A stretch of DNA of 64,000 bases. Source: Hermatobates lingyangjiaoensis. Lineage: Eukaryota; Arthropoda; Insecta; Hemiptera; Hermatobatidae. Each line of letters starts with the position of its first letter. The stretch's first letter is position 1. The notes beneath the pieces were generated by a model. That model was given only the letters and a program-made list of their open reading frames with translations, did no database searches and was not told where the DNA came from. The position numbers were made by a program, and so were the translations under genes. Shown one piece after another: positions 56,413 to 64,000 of this stretch. The stretch covers positions 3,489,001 to 3,553,000 of the forward strand of contig JAPFBL010000068.1 in assembly GCA_026182355.1 (NCBI GenBank). The letters are read 5' to 3'.

Positions 56413-59400
56413 CTCTCCCACCACGCTGTAAATAACTCCCTCCTATTTTTATATTAATTTAAAACATTTTAATGATACTTTATTCATAGATCAAAGCGTA
56501 CCGTCAACAGACAGAATTGAATACAATTCTGCATTGAGCATTTCACGAGTTTCAAAGTCTGTGAACGTCAACCTTTTTCAGTTACCACCCACCCTCCATC
56601 CTCAATAACATAATTTAATATACCTAGCAATATATAGTGTTTATTGACTTTATGATTATACATCGGTATGTAAATTATTTCCAAGTACAATACATGTAAA
56701 ATGTAGTGATTATTTTTTCATAATACAAAGGAATGGTAGCAAAACCAGTTGACCAGTTGTGGGAGGTAGGGAGAGGGTTGACGTTGTCTTACTACCACAT
56801 TCAATCCATTATTGTTACCTACAATAATTACTTTTCACATTTTAACTAACATTGAGAAAAACATTTCATGAAAAGAAATTTATTTATTTTGGCCATTAAT
56901 TGAGTTTGTATAGCATAACTCAAATAGGCACTGCTGAAGATTTCAACTTTATAGAAGAAAGGAATGAACTAATCCGAAATGTAACATCCAAAGACATTTC
57001 TCAAAGTCTTATCGTAAATATTTATAGAAAACACTGAAGTTAAAAAGAAATATTAACAAAATGTTTAATTGAAAATTTGACTTAAATGAATTACCAATTT
57101 GTTTTGTACTTACGCCTAAAGGCTTTGACCTTTACCAACTAAGAGACCACAAACTGAACAAGTCCTCATATTTCGAGATTGTGTTAGAGTAATGTATACA
57201 AAATGAGACACTTTCTGCATACCCTCGTGGTAGCTCTTCGGTATGACGGACTGACGCGGGGGAGGAGGTACCTCTATAAAAGCCAAATGTCTTGTTACAT
57301 ACAAATAAGTTTTCCAAATAGTTCTTTTTTAATATAATAATAAGTTAAGTAAGTCACTATAACATTGATTCTTAACAAAATTTAATAAAAAATAATAATT
57401 ATTTCTTCATTAATTATCTATACAATTTATTAGATTTTTACTCTGTTTAATCGTATTCAGATGAAACATCCAAACATTCCCTGAAAGATATATTATATCC
57501 ATTTTCTCCAAAGTTGTCTGAAATATAGTGTTTTTTTTTTATTATTTATCCATGCCCAATTTACTTTAAAATCAAACTCCATTGGCTACAGAAAAACACA
57601 TTTTGTAAGGTTACAAGTATTGAACAGGTTTCGTTTGACGAACACTAGTTGTAGGGTCATTTTGTCTTCAATAAATTTGTTATAGCATCGTTGTTTAATT
57701 AGATTGCCGTATTCATTATTCAGTAATAATGTAATTGACAAAATTGCCAGTGCTTAGAATAAACATTTTTCTAGATATTTAAGTTAAATAATCCGTCCTT
57801 TGATTTTAAAAAAAATGCAATGCAATTTTTTTAAACTTAAAGTATATCAACATTATCTCATTGGAAGACTTACTTTACTAGATTTATTACATAAATGACA
57901 TTTCAATACAAAAGAATATAAATAAGGGAGGGTTGAACACTATTAGCGATATATTTCGGATTCAATCTGAGAAAGAGAGGCTGCTATTGATAGTGTTATA
58001 AACATTTCGTGGCTTAACAATGAACTGAAGTAGAATTCTCAAATAATCGCACTATGTCCTCTCAAGTGTACACTAAGACCTTTCTAAGAGTAAAAAACAA
58101 CAGTTGAATGCATGTGGTAACGAATGGTTCAATGAATTTGTATTAATGGCACCTGGGAGCACAAGTGTATTATCTTAACGAAAGTAGAACTACACCGATG
58201 TGATAGTTGTCTTTTGATTGAATCCATGTGTCAATTAAACTCACTGCAGTACGCCGGTTTTAGAGATATTGAAAAAGTAGGTATGTAGGGGATGCAAGTG
58301 GTGTCAAAACACTGTATCCTCTGAGTAGTCGTAACATTTCCAGACTTTGGTGACATAAACGGCTTAAGATCACTAGGATTCCATCATTTATCGGTTGTTC
58401 GAAACACTAACCATCATGTATCTCCAAACTATGGCGATCATTTAAAATTACATTTCATATTCTCAAAACTCTCATTATCACCTCATTTTCGATGTTTACA
58501 ACAAACATGAGCATTATCAATAATCATAAAATTCACTATTCAGTATGTTCATAGTTTTGCGATGGTAACTTCATTTACCAGTAACTTTTTGGTGTAAACT
58601 GGTAACTTTTTTTACCAGTAATTGCACATCACAACATAAGAGTAAAATGTTTATTAAAAGTTGATAAAAGAAAAAGTTCAATATTTAAAGTTATTTTCCA
58701 TATAAGTGCAGTTAAGGTTTTTGTCTTACATTCAACCCTTTTAGTGTCTATGTATCTGGTGTACCAGAAGCCTCTCAGAACGAATTTACTGAACTGATTG
58801 ATCATTTTCAGTAGCAAACTAAGTTTGCTAAACTGCAAGTTTAAGGAACTTTGGGTTAAACATCATGTTAAATTCCCAGTTTTGACATGTCAGATCCAAA
58901 CAGAATTATATCGCCATTCACATTTAAATACTTTTTCCAAATAGATAGTTCCCAAGTTTTCCTTATATTTAAACTTGAATGCAGATTTTAGATGTGCTGC
59001 ATTAATTACAGTATTCAGAATAAAATAGCTATCAGGAAATAGAACTCATTCCTACAGGAACGATTATCAATAAATGTAACCATTGAACAGAACATATGAA
59101 CACTAATCATCTGATCCCACACAAACAGAAACGATTTAAATTGTTCAATTATTAAAACAATTCGTTCAAAAGTAATAAATGGATATATATTAAGTGTCTT
59201 TAAGGCAGAAAAACACATATTATTTCAATTTCTTGTATGAAATGAAACTCTTATCAAATTAAAAGGCTCACATCAATGTTAAAACAATAGGAAACAACAA
59301 AATACTTTTTTTTGACAAATTTATACGTGCATACAAGTTAATATAAACTTGTTTAATTTCCAATTGTAGTTAACTTTAGTATTTATATATAAAAAAAATC

Positions 59401-59772
59401 AATTCCAGTTTGCTTGCATTGTGATAATTGAAATTTTTTTCGTCCACTTTTATTTAAAGAAAAAAAAAATATTTATAATGTATTTAAAAATACATTGTGA
59501 TAAATAGTATTTTAATTAAATATTTAAAATTATAATGTATAATATTTTATAATAAAATGTTACCAAGTGCGAAATTACTTTTTAACCCTCTCCACCCAAC
59601 TTTTCTATTTCAAAGGAAAACAAATAATTTTCTCATTTATAACAATGAAATGTTCGAATAGTAAAACATTAATCATTAGATAATGATTTAAAGCTTGTCA
59701 AAATCAGAAACAATTAACATACTCGTAATATAATTAAGCGATTAAAGTAATATCATTTATTATAAACTATTA

Positions 59773-59923
59773 GGTTAGGTTGCAATGGCAGTCCCACAAG
59801 GGAACACACGTAGGCCAAAGTGCTAAGATTTATTCACCTCCTGCGTGAATAAATCGAGGGCCAGGTGAGGATTGAATCCCGGTCCTATCAGTTCAGAGGT
59901 GAGCACTGAGCTAGCCTGGCCCC
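59773..59923 (-). mobile_element. tRNA-derived SINE with 12-bp target-site duplication
   Basis: On the - strand it starts GGGGCCAGGCTAGCTCAGTG (A-box TAGCTCAGTG) and has GGGATTCAATCC (B-box) about 30 bases on, then a body and a CCTAACCTAA end. It is flanked by identical TATAAACTATTA copies at 59761-59772 and 59924-59935. A more diverged, opposite-orientation copy lies at 42255-42560, sharing CTCGATTTATTC, GGTGAATAAATC and GTTCCCTTGTGGGA. Confidence 0.85.
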
Positions 59924-60034
59924 TATAAACTATTATGTTATCTTTTTCTTTAATACGGGAATATCAAAATGTATGGCTATTAACGCTATCATAAATCAAC
60001 CAGTCAAGATCAGGAGGATGTAAATAATCAAGGG

Positions 60035-60085
60035 TTAAGGGAATCGAACCCAAGACATGCAAGCATGGATCAGAGCATGCTATTT
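60035..60085 (-). mobile_element. Possible SINE fragment with B-box
   Basis: The - strand has CTTGGGTTCGATTCCCTTAA, a perfect B-box, preceded by GCATGCTTGCATG. No A-box is seen at the right distance, so this is a fragment or chance. Confidence 0.3.
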
Positions 60086-60559
60086 ATTTAATTACTATTT
60101 TGCTTATATAAATAACATATTTAGCCATGCAATTTTTTAAGTCAATATAAACATGAAGCAAGACATCCATTTATATGCTTTTATATTTCTGTATCTTATG
60201 CATTTGTGATTTCAGTCATACATATAACGCCGGCTCTTTAAACTAAATCATATGCGCAGTTTGCAGTAAAAAACTGTGAAGGTAACAATAATTACAGTGT
60301 AAGCATTGGATTAAATGAATGAAAAAATAAATTCAGTTTGATTTCCTAAATTTCCAGAAGTAATATATGGAACACTCTAACAATTAATAATAATCTGTAA
60401 TTCTTGGCTTGTATAAGTAGAAAAAAAGTTACTACACAAATTAAATAATTAGCATTTTAACAATAAGGAGTGGTCTTTACTAAACTTATTCGCAGGTAAA
60501 CTTTTGTCAAATTGCAACTACTGACAACCCTCACTGCATCTGCAATTTTTGGATTGACC

Positions 60560-60850
60560 TATACGTTAAGCCAGATCAAGGGTTCGACAGTCTGAATACC
60601 AGTTGTCTAGGACAGCCCCCACTATCTACTACAAAGCTACTGGCGAGGCAACACTGCTACAGATTTGTTACTTATAACGGCACCGACAGAAAAATGTGTC
60701 CCCGATCCCCACATAATGAGGAGGTACTCCTGGGCGAATCCAGCCTACCCACCCTTGGGATTGAACCCACAACCTCGCGAGCCCAACATCATCTCATGCA
60801 CTACTGTGTGGGACTGTACCCAAAGTCATTTTCAGTAAGCATTAGGGCGA
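60560..60850 (-). mobile_element. Possible G+C-richer repeat with B-box-like motif
   Basis: A block much richer in G+C than its surround, with GGTTGTGGGTTCAATCCCAA on the - strand (60765-60784). It resembles the 3' half of a tRNA-derived repeat. No second copy exists in the window. The 69-codon + strand ORF across it has no recognisable domain. Confidence 0.35.
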
Positions 60851-61814
60851 TGCAACAAATCGATAAGGTCCCTGCTAATACTTCTATTGGAAGCATTCTA
60901 TAACCTTACAGGTTTACCTAGGGGGTTCCTACGTAAGAAGAGAGATTTTTCCGTTTTTCAGAGGCACGGCAAGGACGTGATTTCCCAAAAATACCTACTG
61001 GGAAATCACAGTCTACTCAAAATAAATGGGTGGGAGGGGGACTGTTCCTTTGACCATCAACGTGTTGACCCTTTCATAAAATAAAATTAATTGATTGGTT
61101 CTAATAAGGGTAGAATTATTATACCAATTACTGACATGATGCCTGACCTCTGAATCCCAGTACACCCTCTCTCTATATCGAAGCTAACCATCTCACTTCA
61201 CAGAATGTTCTTGACGATCGACTATGAAGACGACTGGCATGCCTAAAGTTGTCAAACGGCTGAAGTACTGCAAACTGGCGTTGGCTGAAGAAGAACATTA
61301 TTATTATGTTACCAATTTATCACACAAACATTGGATATTTTGAGTATCCTCCTTGATTAGTAATTACACGAAAGGTTTAATTACCTTCCAAATTATGTTA
61401 AATCGACATTAGGTTTCTATTAATGCCAAACTTTTTCTCGATGATATCTGTAACTTTACTTCATCATGATTCTCCGTGACTCCGGATTCAATCACTCTCA
61501 AGTAATATTCTTCTATGCAATTCTCCATGGCTCAGGAATCGTTGAAGAGTTTACGTATGCTTTTCACAACTTACTTTTTTTTCTAGGTTTTCATCTTATG
61601 ATTAAATAATGCTGTAAAAATTGTTTTAAATAACAAACTTAAGGAAATCATATAAATACTTATAACAAAATAAACTATATTAACAAAATATACATGAGTT
61701 CAACATTAGAGTTTTTTGGAGAGAGTATTAGGATAAGGCCGACTAATTACAAATAAACTAATATGATACATTTTTACAAAGTATTTAAATACAATATTAT
61801 AAAATAAGTAAATG

Positions 61815-61975
61815 TTACTGGCAATTGAGATTGTACTTGTCGACTCTGGAGAGAAGGAAGTGCGCTGGGTCTAGGAGGGAGTCGAGGGTGGTCTGCGAGA
61901 CCAAGGTGTTCTGGGAACTCTCTCCTGAGCCCAAAGCTATCTTTTCAGCAGCAATCAAGTAGTCGACCACAGACT
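61815..61975 (-). CDS. Gene 2, last coding exon
   Basis: Acceptor GTTGTTTCAG then AG-TCT-GTG, completing the split Lys codon. It encodes KSVVDYLIAAEKIALGSGES, then TTLDSLLDPAHFLLSRVDKY and NLNCQ-stop. The frame is open only in this phase, and codon use is G+C-rich against a very AT-rich surround. Confidence 0.75.
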
Positions 61976-63843
61976 CTGAAACAACTCTGGACTTTCAAAA
62001 GCTGATACGTGAGCACTTCAGAACAGCACTCAAAGTAAAACAAGCAACTGTGCAAGGAAGCAAAACTAATGTAGTTTCAGTATTACATTGAACTACCAAC
62101 AGAGGTTTAAATAATATCACTTGTTGAAAAAAATGCTTATAAAATTGTTTTAAATATCAAGAAAAATGTAATATTTTTCTGCTCTAAAATTGTTAAAATG
62201 AATACCGACATTCATACTGAATAAAAGAAAGCAATACATAAATGTAGTATTATAAAGACACAATCCCGTTAAATATGGTACCGCAGAATAAACGATTACG
62301 ACAAAGATTGTAGGAAAATCCTTAGACAAGAGAAAGAATGGTGCGTGAGGGCAGAAGTGAGCGCTTGAGCACGGTTGAGTGGATCACGTGAATGAAAAGG
62401 AGGACAGTCGATGAAGCTCGGATCTGTAGTGCTTAGACAAGGGAAACACTTAGACAGAGTAACTTGAGATTATCATCCGCCATCCAGTATGAGACCATGT
62501 TTATAGCCAATTACCCAAAGTTCATTTGGACGAAATTTCTCCAAAGCGAACTGTGGACTGATTAGAGACTATTTAATGTTTCGCAAAGCATAATTTTCGA
62601 TCGACAAGGAATGCCTTCGCCTTTGAAGTAAGACTTCATTATTCTGATAAGAACCGAACATTTATTTTTATTCTCTACATAAAGGATATTTGGTGTCGTT
62701 TTTAAACTCAAAAAAGAACAAGGACAGGATAAAAAATAAAACATGATCATCTCCCATCAACTATAAATCACTGGTGTTGAAACGGGGTCTGTATAAGGGC
62801 TCGCAAAGGGAAAAAAACCATTGAACTGTATTCCTGAGAACTCTTGAATCAAAAAATTGCTGAGAACACCAATGTAAAGGATCATACTGAGTGCAGCCTT
62901 TTCTATAGAGGAGAGGACTTAAGATGAATATGCAAGATATTATTGTTATGAACAAATCAAGTGAGCATTTAGAACGAGTTGGGATGGAACGCTCTCTGCA
63001 ATTTCCCATCACTCCCCAAAGAATTAACACTATTTTTTCTGATGCACTAAAGAGGATGCAGCGTTTAAAAATAATTAATAATCAATAATTACTAATACCA
63101 AATAATCAAAAACTACATGCAAAACTCTTGTTTTGCATATTTAGTGCAAGAAATATAGATCACAAATAAACAAACGAAGAAGATATTAGAATTGCGAAAA
63201 AAGAAAACGTAAGCATGAGGATATTAATAATGAAGCTATGGAAATCTACATATCCAAGATGAATGAATCATTCCACTTTGAATGAAAGAAAATGGGTTCT
63301 AACATTTTCTAGAAATTAATGGATTATAATAAGTAATGTGATCAAGGGTTGGCCGAGAATTAGATTCATGGCAGCGCTACAATTTCTTTGATTGATCTAG
63401 TTTGATTTTATACAGATTGTCACACAAGGTGTTAATAGTAAAAACATTTTGATTCTGGATTTAGTCTTACTGACTCTGGATAGAGAATTCAGCATAATGA
63501 AGTTTATGCAACTTATTAAAGTTTGAAATCTGAAAATTTCTGTATTGCTAATTGCATTAAATTGTTGAAAAAATAAAGTGTTATCTTTACATCAGAGTAA
63601 GTTATAATATGTACTACATTGAAAACTTACTTTCATAAGAAGAAAGCGTAAAGGCAGGAAAGAAGAGATTATCTGAGTGTATCCTTTTCAATGTTTGTAG
63701 GAATTCGCTGTAGAGTTCATAGTCCTTAAGGTGGGACATGAAGGCAGAGTCGATTTGGACGAGGAGTTCGCAGAGGATGACTCCATCTTTCATAATGCCA
63801 GTTACCACTTGGTGTAAGTGTTCATCTTCGACCAATTCAGGGG
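61815..63843 (-). CDS. Gene 2: 3' part of an unrecognised protein gene (two last coding exons)
   Basis: Two exons on the - strand (63843-63631 and 61975-61815) join in phase across a 1655-bp GT-AG intron and end at TAA (61817-61815). The visible 123 or so residues begin after an acceptor, so the N-terminus lies off the window to the right. The sequence is helix-like and Leu-rich (VTGIMKDGVILCELLVQIDS, then YELYSEFLQTLKRIHSDNLF, then SVVDYLIAAEKIALGSGE), with two cysteines and no membrane segment. No family was recognised. It converges tail to tail with gene 1. Confidence 0.75.
63631..63843 (-). CDS. Gene 2, penultimate coding exon
   Basis: Acceptor AACTTTTAG then CC-CCT-GAA-TTG (PELVEDEHLHQ); 213 bp. 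The donor is GAAA|GTAAGT and the exon ends with one base of a Lys codon. Composition and open frame contrast with the AT-rich flanks. A Met start is not implied: codon ELVED is preceded by an in-frame splice acceptor. Confidence 0.75.
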
Positions 63844-64000
63844 CTAAAAGTTGGATGTTTAGAAAAGAGACAGGTTATTTAATAAGTAACTCTAAAATAT
63901 TGGTGACAAAATAATACACTAAATAATTATCAATATCAAACAAAACCAAACCATTTCTTTTTCCTGTGTATGCTTTTATGTATAGGCTTTCAGACCTTCC

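Larger units (their letters stand above)
56413..61814. other. Gene 1 3'UTR and convergent intergenic region
   Basis: It follows the gene 1 stop. Possible AATAAA signals occur near 57382 and 57670, but the true 3' end is unknown. The rest is AT-rich with the 59.8 kb SINE and two possible SINE fragments. Short ORFs are not supported. Confidence 0.5.

Noticed and set aside
56082..56424. 112-codon - strand ORF
   Set aside because: Antisense shadow of the G+C-rich last exon of gene 1, which is supported by phase with six upstream exons.

Overview
This window is eukaryotic (metazoan) nuclear DNA. It is roughly two-thirds A+T, with small G+C-rich exons split by AT-rich introns of about 0.8-2.4 kb, GT-AG splice sites, many (AT)n, (CT)n and (TG)n microsatellites and many decayed mobile elements. 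The LINE and Penelope-type remnants and the gene architecture fit an invertebrate, probably an arthropod. A chelicerate such as a horseshoe crab is a guess only. There are no bacterial operons, CRISPR arrays or intact viral genes. Almost all single-frame ORFs of 60-110 codons are chance ORFs in AT-rich DNA.

Two protein-coding genes could be assembled from splice sites and reading frame. Gene 1 (+ strand, coding exons from 45003 to 56412) has seven coding exons that join without a break into a 374-residue protein. It has a signal peptide, a domain with 15 cysteines, a Pro/Thr/Ser/Gly-rich linker and a hydrophobic C-terminal tail of GPI-anchor type. Gene 2 (- strand, 63843 down to 61815) is represented by its last two coding exons, and its 5' part lies outside the window. 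The two genes are tail to tail. Neither family was recognised.

The first 45 kb holds no gene that could be supported. It is AT-rich intergenic or far-upstream DNA carrying: a tRNA-like SINE fragment near 18.1 kb; a 1.5 kb repeat at 23.6-25.2 kb with an internally deleted relative at 11.1-11.6 kb; a LINE reverse-transcriptase tail at 31.6 kb; a coding relic at 32.1-32.4 kb; a Penelope-like element tail with a GIY-YIG endonuclease motif at 41.14-41.41 kb; several foldback elements; and isolated G+C-rich blocks that could be regulatory.

The most striking theme is a set of foldback (inverted-repeat) elements, many touching (AT)n tracts, whose arms carry the catalytic core of type I hammerhead ribozymes: CUGANGA, stem II, GAAA, a very short palindromic stem III, a UH cleavage position and a stem I that pairs. 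At least six sequence families keep this core while the paired positions differ. In most elements two ribozymes sit head to head on opposite strands. Hammerhead motifs in Penelope-like elements and retrozymes are established. The head-to-head foldback form, its diversity and its clustering in introns 3 and 4 of gene 1 are what deserve checking.
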